From positions 1-64,000 of the forward strand of contig JAFVQD010000005.1 in the NCBI GenBank assembly GCA_017504965.1: a stretch of 64,000 nt of DNA, in the 5' to 3' direction. How positions within the stretch are numbered: position 1 is the stretch's first letter; each line of letters opens with the position of its first letter. This document shows, piece after piece, positions 8,826 through 16,193 of the stretch. Origin of the DNA: Bacteroidales bacterium (GTDB lineage Bacteria > Bacteroidota > Bacteroidia > Bacteroidales > UBA932). Under the pieces are notes generated by a model. The model did no database searches. It saw nothing but the letters and a program-made list of their open reading frames with translations, and had not been told where the DNA came from. A program made the translations under genes and the position numbers.

Positions 8826-10208
8826 TTACTCCTCTATCTCCAGCCAGCTTTCAAGTATTGCGATAGCCTCTTTTCTCATCTCGTCCGGAAGGGTGAAGAT
8901 GCGTGCGCGGTGGCTTCCTGCAGGGTCGATGAACAAGTGCATGGTCTGGCGCCCTTTCCCTTTTTTCTTGAGTTGTTCATTTTTGACAGGTGCTACCGGC
9001 ATAACTGCGCTCCAGGGGTCAAATTCTCCATAGATAAAGAGCATTCTGGAGTCGGTTTTTGCCAGGAATTTTTTGATATCCTTATAGAGGTATTTGTCAA
9101 ACTTGAACACCTGACTCTGAGGGACGAAGATGTCGAGCAGGTACCCTTCGGCATCCTTGATGGTAAGGAGCCCCTTGAAAGGTTTGGTATCATATCCGTA
9201 GTAGCCAAGTTCTTTGGCGGCCTGCACGAAAAATGGGGCGGATGAGTCCCCTTCTGCGAAGTAATCGGGGCCGCTGGTTTTCACCAGGAAGTCAAACATC
9301 TCGCGATCGGTGGCCTTGGCCGGATCGGGGACGATAGAGGTCTCGTAACCCCATTGCCAGAAAGCGAAAGGGAACTCCAGGACGCAGTAGTCGTAGACTG
9401 CATCCATAGGGATTTTGTAGGTGAGATTATTCCGGGCAGAGAGCTCCTCGAACATTGGCCTTATGGCCTCCCTCCTTTTGAGAAACTCGACCTGGAAATT
9501 GTAAAGGATCTCACGGTCGCGAGGGGTCCCTGCCACATTTGCCAGAAATGGTTCGTGGCGGCCATCCTCCTGCCCTTTGCACAGAGGTCCTACGTATGGA
9601 ACAGAGATATCGATATCCTCAGGGTAGTAGGTGGTATAGAACATAGTGGTCTGGCCACCTTTGCTGATGCCGGTAGCGATCCATTTGCCGCTATATATTT
9701 TCTTGAAAAGCTGATTTACGCGATGGAGGTCTGCAGCTTCATTACGGGCTGTCATATAGTCCCAGTTGAGGGTCTCGTCAGTGATGGTGCTGTCATCCTG
9801 CATAAATGGGATAGACTCTCCGAAGTAGCGGTGCTCCACCTCTATCATATTGGTTTTGAATAGGGTAGAGAGCTCATTGGAGTAGCGCGGGTGGCTGCCG
9901 TTCGATGTGTAGCCCTCAGTGATCAGCAGCATAGGATTAGAGTAATCGACGTGGAAAAGGATCACTTTCTGCTTGAAGGTCCCCAGTGAAGGGTTTGTGT
10001 GGTCGATGGGCTGCTCGATGAAGAGTTTGTATTTCTCCACATAGAGATCCTCCAGCCTCTCTGCGAACTGGAGAGGCTCGATACCGCTCACCTTCATACC
10101 GCACTCGGCTGCGGCGGCCTCGATTTTTTCCTGAAGCTGGGCAAATGATGGGATGAAAGCAAAAAGCAGTATTGCTATGCCGGCAAATCTTTTCAAGGTA
10201 GTATTCAT
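8826..10208 (-). CDS. Secreted S28/S37-type serine aminopeptidase
   Basis: Exported alpha/beta-hydrolase of 460 aa with a signal peptide (about 1-23, cleavage near SFAQ). The sequence resembles the S37 (PS-10) and S28 peptidase groups, which remove short peptides or prolyl peptides from N-termini. A catalytic triad can be proposed: Ser182 in GISKGG, Asp397 in GEFDPWSA and His433 in GSHRARI. Other family features are PIDHTNPSLGTF and VEHRYFGESIP, where the latter is typical of S28/S37 folds. It is transcribed alone, divergent from tyrS. A role in periplasmic peptide degradation for amino-acid nutrition is inferred. The exact family (S28 against S37) is not settled by eye. Confidence 0.85.
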   Translation of the reverse strand: MNTTLKRFAGIAILLFAFIPSFAQLQEKIEAAAAECGMKVSGIEPLQFAERLEDLYVEKYKLFIEQPIDHTNPSLGTFKQKVILFHVDYSNPMLLITEGYTSNGSHPRYSNELSTLFKTNMIEVEHRYFGESIPFMQDDSTITDETLNWDYMTARNEAADLHRVNQLFKKIYSGKWIATGISKGGQTTMFYTTYYPEDIDISVPYVGPLCKGQEDGRHEPFLANVAGTPRDREILYNFQVEFLKRREAIRPMFEELSARNNLTYKIPMDAVYDYCVLEFPFAFWQWGYETSIVPDPAKATDREMFDFLVKTSGPDYFAEGDSSAPFFVQAAKELGYYGYDTKPFKGLLTIKDAEGYLLDIFVPQSQVFKFDKYLYKDIKKFLAKTDSRMLFIYGEFDPWSAVMPVAPVKNEQLKKKGKGRQTMHLFIDPAGSHRARIFTLPDEMRKEAIAILESWLEIEE

Positions 10209-10234
10209 ATCTGTGCTATTAATGGTCTTTTACG

Positions 10235-10242
10235 CAAATATA
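10235..10242 (-). promoter_or_regulatory. Candidate -7 box for the S28/S37 peptidase
   Basis: Reads TATATTTG on the minus strand, an exact TAnnTTTG match, 26 bp upstream of the ATG at 10208. It is back-to-back with the tyrS promoter. Confidence 0.5.
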
Positions 10243-10263
10243 TAAAATGTCTTAAAAAATATT

Positions 10264-10271
10264 TACTTTTG
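10264..10271 (+). promoter_or_regulatory. Candidate -7 box for tyrS-rbfA-permease operon
   Basis: TACTTTTG matches TAnnTTTG, 41 bp upstream of the tyrS ATG. The spacer upstream is AT-rich without an obvious -33 TTTG. No T-box or tRNA-like leader is seen. Confidence 0.5.
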
Positions 10272-10312
10272 CAGATTAAATAAATGGAACACATAAAAAT
10301 ATAGGATATAAA

Positions 10313-11602
10313 ATGAAGAATTTTGTAAAGGAACTACAGTGGAGGGGAATGATCCAGGATATCATGCCCGGAACAGAAGAAGAACTGATGAAAGGGGCTA
10401 CAGTGGCTTATTTGGGTATCGACCCCACTGCAGACTCACTACATATAGGTCACCTGGTAGGTGTTATGATTCTCAAACACTTCCAGAACTGCGGACATAA
10501 ACCCATCGCACTCCTTGGAGGCGCTACCGGTATGATCGGTGACCCATCTATGAAATCGGCAGAGAGGAACCTTCTCGATGAGGCTACACTACGCCACAAT
10601 CAGGAGGCTATCAAAAAGCAGCTTTCGAAGTTTTTGGATTTTGACAGTGACGCTCCAAATGCAGCTACACTTGTAAACAACTATGACTGGATGAAGGATT
10701 TCAGCTTCCTTAATTTCGCCCGTGATATCGGAAAACACATCACAGTGAACTATATGATGGCTAAAGACTCTGTGAAGAAGAGACTTTCCGGAGAGGCGCG
10801 CGAAGGTATGTCATTTACCGAGTTCACATACCAGCTTCTGCAGGGATATGACTTCCTCTACCTGTATGAACACTATGGCTGCAAACTTCAGATGGGTGGT
10901 AGCGACCAGTGGGGCAACATCACCACCGGAACAGAGCTTATCCGCCGCAAACTCTCAGGGGAGGCATACGCACTGACCTGCCCCCTTATCACCAAAGCTG
11001 ATGGTGGCAAATTCGGCAAGACTGAGAAGGGCAATGTATGGCTCTCTGCAGAGTACACCAGCCCTTACACATTCTACCAGTTCTGGATGAATGTCAGCGA
11101 CGATGATGCCAAGAAATATATCAAGATTTTCACTATGCTGACCCAGGAGGAGATCGAAGCAGCAGTGGCCGAGCACGAGCAGGCACCACACTTGAGAACA
11201 CTGCAGAAGCTTCTGGCAAAGGAACTTACCGTGATGGTACACTCAGAAGAGGAGTACAATAAAGCAGTCTCTGCATCAAACATCCTCTTCGGCAATGCCA
11301 CTTCAGCCGCACTTCGTGAACTCGACGAGGCTACATTCCTGTCGGTGTTTGACGGTGTGCCACAGTTCGAGCTGAGCCGTGAGCTTCTCCCTAAGAATAT
11401 AATCGAACTTCTGGCAGTGGAGACCAATGTCTTCCCTTCGAAAGGGGAGTGCCGCAAGATGATTCAGGCCAATGGTTTGAGCATCAATAAAGAGAAATTT
11501 ACCGACCCCAATGGTGAACTTACTGCAGAACACCTGGTAAATGACAAGTATATCCTGGTGCAGAAAGGCAAAAAGAACTATTACATCCTAAAATTTGTGT
11601 AG
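10313..11602 (+). CDS. tyrS: Tyrosyl-tRNA synthetase
   Basis: A 429-aa class I aminoacyl-tRNA synthetase charging tRNA-Tyr. The HIGH motif is exact at 44-47 (LHIGHLVG). The KMSKS-type loop is KFGKT at 233-237, as usual for bacterial TyrRS. The tyrosine-binding segment [17 protein letters not shown] and [11 protein letters not shown] are present. The C-terminal 70 residues form an S4-like RNA-binding domain. The length matches the family. rbfA begins one base after the stop, so the genes are probably translated from one message. Confidence 0.97.
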   Translation: MKNFVKELQWRGMIQDIMPGTEEELMKGATVAYLGIDPTADSLHIGHLVGVMILKHFQNCGHKPIALLGGATGMIGDPSMKSAERNLLDEATLRHNQEAIKKQLSKFLDFDSDAPNAATLVNNYDWMKDFSFLNFARDIGKHITVNYMMAKDSVKKRLSGEAREGMSFTEFTYQLLQGYDFLYLYEHYGCKLQMGGSDQWGNITTGTELIRRKLSGEAYALTCPLITKADGGKFGKTEKGNVWLSAEYTSPYTFYQFWMNVSDDDAKKYIKIFTMLTQEEIEAAVAEHEQAPHLRTLQKLLAKELTVMVHSEEEYNKAVSASNILFGNATSAALRELDEATFLSVFDGVPQFELSRELLPKNIIELLAVETNVFPSKGECRKMIQANGLSINKEKFTDPNGELTAEHLVNDKYILVQKGKKNYYILKFV

Positions 11603-11603
11603 T

Positions 11604-11951
11604 ATGGAGGGTGGAGAGAGCACAAGACAGCTGAAAGTGGCAAAAGAGCTTCAGCGTCATCTGGCGGAGATGATACGTGCCAAAGGGATGGCAGCATTTG
11701 ATGGAGCACTGGTGACAGTGAGCGGCGTGAAAATCAGCCCCGATCTGGCTGTGGCCAGAGTCTATTTGAGCATCTTCCCTTCGGCCAAGGCGCCCCAAGT
11801 GATGAAGACCATCGAAGAGTCATCAAGGTCTCTCCGTGGTGAGCTTGGTAGAATTGTTGCAAAGCAACTCAGGATTGTCCCTGAATTGATCTTTACCCTT
11901 GATGACTCCCTTGACTATGTGGAGCGCATTGATGAGCTTCTTAAGAAGTAA
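11604..11951 (+). CDS. rbfA: 30S ribosome-binding factor A
   Basis: A 115-aa protein that binds the 30S subunit during 16S rRNA maturation and cold adaptation. The start of the family (TRQLKVAKELQRHLAEMI) and the KH-like core (VTVSGVKISPDLAVARVYLS, with the end region VPELIFTLDDSLDYVERID) are clear. ATG at 11604 is one base past the tyrS stop; a TTG nine bases earlier would overlap tyrS and is less likely. The gene order rbfA followed by a LolC/E-type permease recurs in Bacteroidetes. Confidence 0.93.
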   Translation: MEGGESTRQLKVAKELQRHLAEMIRAKGMAAFDGALVTVSGVKISPDLAVARVYLSIFPSAKAPQVMKTIEESSRSLRGELGRIVAKQLRIVPELIFTLDDSLDYVERIDELLKK

Positions 11952-11968
11952 CTTAATTTTACATAGAT

Positions 11969-13192
11969 ATGAACCTGCCGTTGTTTGTAGCGAAGCGATA
12001 TCTTTTCGCGAAGAAGTCACATAATGTGATAAATATCATTTCGCTCATCAGTGCGGTGGGTATAGCTGTCGGGACCACTGCTCTGGTAGTGGTCTTGTCT
12101 GTTTACAATGGGTTTGAGGGGCTGGTTAAGGAGCTTTACAGTACCTATGAATCTGACCTGGTGATAGAGCCTGCCAAAGGCAAATTCTTTATCCCTCAAG
12201 GGGAGGCATTTGAATCCATTCGTGAAGATTCGAGGATAGAGTCTGTGTCTCAAGTGCTTCAGGAGAATGTCTTTCTTACCTATGCCGGCAGACAGAGTGT
12301 GGCTATCATCAAAGGGGTGGACAGTGCCTATCTCTCCAAATCTTCTCTGGAGGAGAGTGTCGTGGAGGGTGAGTTCAGTCTCAAGGTGAAGGGTGTGGAT
12401 CACGCTGTCATAGGGAGAGGGTTGGCCGGAGAACTGGGGTTGAGGACCCATTTTCTGGATCCGTTGGAGATATATTACCCTAAAAGGGGTGGGGATGAGG
12501 TCCTTCTGATGATGAACCCTATGGCATCGCTCTCAAAAGAGATCCTCTTCCCGTCAGGAGTAGTGAGGGGTGATCAGAATGTAGAGAAGAGCTATGTCTT
12601 CGTCTCCATCGAGAAAGCCAGGGCACTTCTGGATGCCCCTGGAGAGGTCTCGTCGCTGGAGATAATCGTTAATGAAGGGGTCTCTGTGGAAGAGGTTCAG
12701 AGAGACCTTGTCATTGCTCTCGGAGAGGAGTTTCTGGTAAAGAACAGATATCAGCAGAATGAGACCATATACAAGATGATGACTTATGAGAAGGTGGCGA
12801 TCTATATGATTCTCCTGTTTATTATCATCGTGGTCACGTGCAATGTCTTCGGTTCTCTCACTATGCTCATAATAGAGAAAAAGGATGATATCCATACACT
12901 TGAGAGTATGGGCGCCTCACATTCGCTGATAAGGAGCATTTTTACACTGGAGGGGTGGCTTATTACTTTCCTCGGTATGCTTTGTGGTGTGGTTCTGGGT
13001 GTCCTCCTATGCTGGATCCAGCAGTATTTCGGAGTGATCAAGATGCCCGGCAGTTTTATTGTGAATACCTATCCTGTGGTGGTGAACTGGGTCGACATAG
13101 TTATCACTATGGTGGGGGTCTCTTTAGTGGGTTTTCTCATTACTGCCCTTCCTGCCTGGAAAGTTTTGCCTAAACTTTTGGAGAAAAATTAA
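11969..13192 (+). CDS. LolC/LolE-type ABC transporter permease
   Basis: Inner-membrane permease of 407 aa of the FtsX/MacB superfamily, probably part of the lipoprotein-releasing system that hands lipoproteins to the outer membrane. The N-terminal motif VAKRYLFAKKSHNVINIIS precedes the first membrane helix (about 20-45). A large periplasmic domain spans roughly 46-270, and three C-terminal helices follow near 275-300, 325-350 and 370-400, giving the family's 1+3 topology. The helix-loop with MLIIEKKDDIHTLESMGAS is diagnostic of LolC/E-type proteins. No ATPase (LolD) gene is adjacent, so it must be encoded elsewhere. Confidence 0.88.
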   Translation: MNLPLFVAKRYLFAKKSHNVINIISLISAVGIAVGTTALVVVLSVYNGFEGLVKELYSTYESDLVIEPAKGKFFIPQGEAFESIREDSRIESVSQVLQENVFLTYAGRQSVAIIKGVDSAYLSKSSLEESVVEGEFSLKVKGVDHAVIGRGLAGELGLRTHFLDPLEIYYPKRGGDEVLLMMNPMASLSKEILFPSGVVRGDQNVEKSYVFVSIEKARALLDAPGEVSSLEIIVNEGVSVEEVQRDLVIALGEEFLVKNRYQQNETIYKMMTYEKVAIYMILLFIIIVVTCNVFGSLTMLIIEKKDDIHTLESMGASHSLIRSIFTLEGWLITFLGMLCGVVLGVLLCWIQQYFGVIKMPGSFIVNTYPVVVNWVDIVITMVGVSLVGFLITALPAWKVLPKLLEKN

Positions 13193-13273
13193 AAATTTTA
13201 AAAATTTTTGAATTTTGATGCAACGAAACCGAATCGACTTGCATCTATGTAATAGGTTTAGGTTTTAGTACAC

Positions 13274-13316
13274 AAGAAGGGGTGCCTGTTGTAGCAGAGG
13301 GGCGCCTCTTTTTTTA
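13274..13316 (+). terminator. Intrinsic terminator after the tyrS operon
   Basis: A stem pairs AAGAAGGGGTGCC (13274-13286) with GGCGCCTCTTTTT (13301-13313), with a few G-U pairs and a 14-nt loop. It runs into a T tract ending at 13315. An alternative compact stem is GAGG-GGCG-CCTC (13297-13308) followed by the same T run. Confidence 0.7.
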
Positions 13317-13337
13317 TTGGCTCTCGCCAGACTAGCG

Positions 13338-13382
13338 CTCCCGCCCTTCCGTTGTCTTCGACAACACGGGCTCCGCGGGGAC
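13338..13382. repeat. GC-rich hairpin repeat, copy 1
   Basis: Starts CTCCCGCCCTT, has the hairpin CCGTTGTC-TTC-GACAAC followed by ACGG, and ends CTCCGCGGGGAC. The flanks are nearly identical to copy 2 at 13479 while the hairpin arms differ in a way that keeps the pairing. That pattern is expected of a selected or mobile palindromic unit. Confidence 0.6.
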
Positions 13383-13478
13383 TCTGATGAGTCCCTTCGC
13401 TTATGCTCAAAAGCATTTCAAATCACCTGACTGCAAATTTCACACGATATCTCCCCCTCAGGGGGACGGATACACGAC

Positions 13479-13528
13479 CTCCCGTCCTTGCCGTATTTGC
13501 TGCGCAAATACACGGACTCCGCGGGGAC
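13479..13528. repeat. GC-rich hairpin repeat, copy 2
   Basis: Starts CTCCCGTCCTT, carries the hairpin CCGTATTTGC-TGC-GCAAATACACGG and ends CTCCGCGGGGAC, the same end as copy 1. The direct orientation and compensatory arm changes relative to copy 1 support a REP-like family. Confidence 0.6.
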
Positions 13529-13539
13529 ATATCCAAAAC

Positions 13540-13580
13540 CCTACCAGGGAACGAAAAGTACTCTGTCATTCCCTACTATA
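13540..13580. repeat. 41-bp AGGGAA hairpin unit, copy 1
   Basis: Arms CCTACCAGGGAA and TTCCCTACTATA pair at the AGGGAA/TTCCCT core and flank a 17-nt loop that begins CG and ends CA. It is a decayed form of the unit at 13614. Confidence 0.5.
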
Positions 13581-13613
13581 CCCGAAAATACCCCAAATCA
13601 CCCCGAAAAGCGG

Positions 13614-13654
13614 CCTAGTAGGGAACGGATACTATGGTTTCATTCCCTACTAGG
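13614..13654. repeat. 41-bp AGGGAA hairpin unit, copy 2
   Basis: Perfect 12-bp arms CCTAGTAGGGAA (13614-13625) and TTCCCTACTAGG (13643-13654) enclose a 17-nt loop, again beginning CG and ending CA. It lacks a T tract, so it is not an obvious terminator. It could be a small palindromic mobile unit. Confidence 0.65.
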
Positions 13655-13715
13655 TAAATGTGAGGGCGGTAATCGCAAGCCTATGAGAGAAGCCCCCTCT
13701 CCGAAACATCAGAGA

Positions 13716-13763
13716 GGTGTCCGGAATGGTGTCCAGAGTGGTATCTGGAGTGGTGTCCGAAGT
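13716..13763. repeat. 12-bp tandem repeat, four units
   Basis: Units are GGTGTCCGGAAT, GGTGTCCAGAGT, GGTATCTGGAGT and GGTGTCCGAAGT, with a fifth decayed unit beginning GTTGTCTG at 13764. It ends 27 bp before the stop codon of the minus-strand fucosidase gene, on its 3' side. The function is unknown. Confidence 0.7.
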
Positions 13764-13790
13764 GTTGTCTGCTTAGCTGCTTTGAGATAT

Positions 13791-15083
13791 TTATCTAAGG
13801 GTGACCTCGATAATGTAGTCCGGGGTGTTGGCGGGGACGGTGACATCGAGGGTGAGTTTGCCGTCACGCATTTTGTGCTGCAGAGGGGTGTGGTCTGCGA
13901 AGGAGATTACAGATTTGACTTTCTCTTCGATGGGGATCTCCAGGTGTTCTACTGATGCATCTATTATGTGAATATACAGTTTGTCCCCTTTTCTGGTGGT
14001 GACTATTTTCTCAGGATCTGTGTATCCGCCCGATGTGGTGCCATAGATGGCGTCACCATTGGAAGAGAGCCATTGTCCTATCTCAGAGAGACGGGACAGG
14101 GCTGTTTCGGGTAGGGTTCCGTCGGGCTGGGGACCGATGTTCAGCAGGAGATTGGCCCCTTTGCCGGAGGTCTGCACCAGGAGACGGATAAGTTCTGTGG
14201 CAGATTTGTAATTCTGGTCAGCAACCTTGTATCCCCACATCCCGTTCATAGTCTGGCAGGTCTCCAGGGGGAGACGGCTGATAGCTTGCCCTGACAGCCC
14301 GGCTTTGTTTTCACCAGGGACGTCACGCTCGAATATCTGGATGTCTTCACCTTCAAATGGGGTCTGATGGTGGTTGTTCCCTATCAGGCAGGAGGGCTGA
14401 AGACGGTGTACAAGTTCGTATTGGTATGGGAGTTCCCAGTCAAATGCTGTGGAGTCGGAGTCGTGATCCCACCATCCGTCGAACCAGATGGCACCGATCT
14501 CTCCGTATTGGGTGAGAAGCTCTGTGAGCTGGGCATTCATAAAATCGTAGTAGCCCCTCCAGTCCGGATTGTCGAGGGATTTGGTGGTGCGACCGGTGCG
14601 GCCTGCAGGGTAGTCTTCGCGAGTCCAGTCGATGTGAGAGTAGTAGAGGTGAAGTTTTATCCCCTGGCGGTGACATTCATCTGCGAGCTGGCGGATGACA
14701 TCTCGACCGTATGGGGTATTCATAATGTTGTAGTCAGATTGTTTGGTGTCCCACATCGAGAATCCTTCGTGGTGGCGGGATGTGAAGCAGATGTATTTGG
14801 CACCTGAGGCTTTGATAGCCGATACCCATTGCGCAGCATCAAATCTGTGAGGGTAGAAGGCTTGTGCTGCTTTGGCATACTCACGGCTGTCTATTCCGCG
14901 GTTCATATACCACTCACCTTGAGCGAACATACTGTATAGACCCCAGTGGAGAAAGATGCCGAATTTGCTGTCAGCGAATTCCTGGCGAGCCTGGAGGTTT
15001 TCCGGAGTGGGGGTGTATCTCTGTGCAGCGGCAGGGGCTACTATGAGGGTTAGGGTGAGGACGAGGGCTATAAGGTGCTTCAT
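13791..15083 (-). CDS. Secreted alpha-L-fucosidase, GH29
   Basis: Exported glycoside hydrolase of 430 aa that should release alpha-linked L-fucose, for example from mucin or milk-type glycans. A signal peptide (about 1-20) is followed by GH29 hallmarks: FADSKFGIFLHWGLYS, TSRHHEGFSMWD near 101-112 and GAIWFDGWWDH, where Asp202 matches the family nucleophile. The C-terminal 80 residues look like a small beta-sandwich. At 430 aa it is on the short side for GH29 but covers the catalytic barrel. The gene lies 67 bp downstream of the ThiL-like gene on the same strand. No fucose catabolism or SusCD pair is next to it. Confidence 0.92.
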   Translation of the reverse strand: MKHLIALVLTLTLIVAPAAAQRYTPTPENLQARQEFADSKFGIFLHWGLYSMFAQGEWYMNRGIDSREYAKAAQAFYPHRFDAAQWVSAIKASGAKYICFTSRHHEGFSMWDTKQSDYNIMNTPYGRDVIRQLADECHRQGIKLHLYYSHIDWTREDYPAGRTGRTTKSLDNPDWRGYYDFMNAQLTELLTQYGEIGAIWFDGWWDHDSDSTAFDWELPYQYELVHRLQPSCLIGNNHHQTPFEGEDIQIFERDVPGENKAGLSGQAISRLPLETCQTMNGMWGYKVADQNYKSATELIRLLVQTSGKGANLLLNIGPQPDGTLPETALSRLSEIGQWLSSNGDAIYGTTSGGYTDPEKIVTTRKGDKLYIHIIDASVEHLEIPIEEKVKSVISFADHTPLQHKMRDGKLTLDVTVPANTPDYIIEVTLR

Positions 15084-15150
15084 AGTGGTGTGATTTTAAA
15101 AGGTGAGATGCCCGAACGGGGTCGGGTATGACATTGGTGCGACATAGGGA

Positions 15151-16143
15151 CTAGTACCCTTGGGCGCGGATGGGGATCTCTGCCCCTTCCGGAGTGACCA
15201 TTGCGGCACCCACCTCTGGCTGGGCCAGGTGTCCGATCACATCGTAATCCTGAAAGTCTCTCAGGAGCTCTTCGTGTTTCTCGATAGGGATGGTGAAGAT
15301 AAATTTATAGTCATCGCCACCATTCATCGCTGCAGTGATGGCATCCATATTGATCTCTTCTGCCATAGCGAAGGTGCGTGATGAGATGGGGATCCTCTCA
15401 AGATATACTTTGGCTCCGAAGCCGGTCTCCCGGGTGAGCTGGAGTATTGCTGAGCCGAGCCCTTTGGTGACAAAGTACCCTTTGATGGGGTAGATCTTCT
15501 CTTCGAAGAACCTCTCCAGGATGTCTGGTTTGATCTGTGGGCTGAGGTATGATTCGAGGATGTATTTGTATTTGCCCATCTCAGGCTTCATCTCCTTCTC
15601 TTTGCTCTTGATGAAGGCGGCTTTCTCCCTCTCGAGAACGTGAAGGCCCATATATGCGGCACCTACATCTCCGGTGAGGCAGATAAGGTCCATATTTTTT
15701 GATTGGGGTAGAGATGAGATGATTTTCTCTCTCTGTACTCCTATGGCAGATGTGCTGATGCAGAGGCCATTGACCGAAGGGACCAAATCGAGGGAGAGGT
15801 GTTCTACCCCGTGTTCTTCGCTGGCGGCAAGCACCCCTTTCCAGAGTTCCTGGACATCTTCAAAGCAAAATCTGCTGGAGAGGCCGAATTTTACCGACAG
15901 GGAGTATGGCTTGTGCAGTTTGGCATAGAGTTCGCCAAAGGAGCTGAGGACAGCTTTGTAACCCAGGTGTTTGAGTGGGGTGTATACCAGATCGTAGTCT
16001 ACCCCCTCCAGGAGAACTGAGTGGGAGTGGGCGATGGAGCCCCTTTTGGTAAAGGTGGCAGATGGGGTATTTGTGTATTTTGTCCCTTCAAAAAGCTTGG
16101 AAATGGCATTAACTTTGCCGATAGATGATAGTTCTGTCCTCAT
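15151..16143 (-). CDS. ThiL/PurM-fold (AIR synthase-related) protein
   Basis: A 330-aa protein of the PurM/ThiL ATP-binding fold, closest in pattern to thiamine-monophosphate kinase. The C-terminal half has NGGDDYKFIFTI (about 274-285), matching the ThiL GGEDYELLFT motif, and LICLTGDVGAAYMGLHVLE matches the ThiL TGxxG-AxxGL segment. The N-terminal metal/ATP region is unusual. The typical GDDAAV and the later SD(I/L)AAMGA motif are not visible, and are replaced by GVDYDLVYTPLKHLGYKAVLS and SSFGELYAKLHKP-type sequence. It may be a lineage-specific ThiL or a relative with a changed substrate. It is divergent from sufB and upstream of the fucosidase gene. Confidence 0.7.
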   Translation of the reverse strand: MRTELSSIGKVNAISKLFEGTKYTNTPSATFTKRGSIAHSHSVLLEGVDYDLVYTPLKHLGYKAVLSSFGELYAKLHKPYSLSVKFGLSSRFCFEDVQELWKGVLAASEEHGVEHLSLDLVPSVNGLCISTSAIGVQREKIISSLPQSKNMDLICLTGDVGAAYMGLHVLEREKAAFIKSKEKEMKPEMGKYKYILESYLSPQIKPDILERFFEEKIYPIKGYFVTKGLGSAILQLTRETGFGAKVYLERIPISSRTFAMAEEINMDAITAAMNGGDDYKFIFTIPIEKHEELLRDFQDYDVIGHLAQPEVGAAMVTPEGAEIPIRAQGY

Positions 16144-16158
16144 TTTTTTATATTTTTA

Positions 16159-16166
16159 CAAAAATA
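16159..16166 (-). promoter_or_regulatory. Candidate -7 box for the ThiL-like gene
   Basis: Reads TATTTTTG on the minus strand, 15 bp before the ATG at 16143. It lies 12 bp from the oppositely facing sufB box. Confidence 0.45.
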
Positions 16167-16178
16167 TCTAAAAAGGTG

Positions 16179-16186
16179 TAACTTTG
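16179..16186 (+). promoter_or_regulatory. Candidate -7 box of the suf operon, almost abutting the start codon
   Basis: TAACTTTG matches TAnnTTTG and ends only 7 bp before the sufB ATG. If used, transcription would begin within a few bases of the start codon, giving a leaderless or nearly leaderless message. No -33 box is evident. Confidence 0.5.
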
Positions 16187-16193
16187 TCCCCTT

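Larger units (their letters stand above)
13193..13790. other. Gene-free spacer rich in palindromes and repeats
   Basis: About 600 bp separate the permease stop from the end of the convergent fucosidase gene. It contains an intrinsic terminator, two related GC-rich hairpin units, two related 41-bp hairpins with AGGGAA/TTCCCT arms, and a 12-bp tandem repeat, each listed separately. Additional small palindromes are GGGACTC-TGAT-GAGTCCC (13378-13395) and CCCCCTCAGGGGG (13453-13465). Open frames here have no recognisable product and their periodic peptide comes from the tandem repeat, so no gene is called. It may be a pile-up of REP-like or miniature mobile elements. Confidence 0.75.

Noticed and set aside
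13193-13790. CRISPR array or tRNA in the spacer
   Set aside because: The repeats are few, differ in kind and lack regular spacers; no cloverleaf with TTCGA-type arm was found.
13387-13955. Overlapping rightward open frames of 71-155 codons in the repeat-rich spacer
   Set aside because: They consist of palindromes and the 12-bp repeat, the last part is antisense to the fucosidase gene, and no family or start-site signal supports them.
14367-14807. Rightward open frame of 146 codons inside the fucosidase gene
   Set aside because: It is fully antisense to a clear GH29 catalytic domain and its peptide shows no domain pattern; it reflects codon bias on the other strand.
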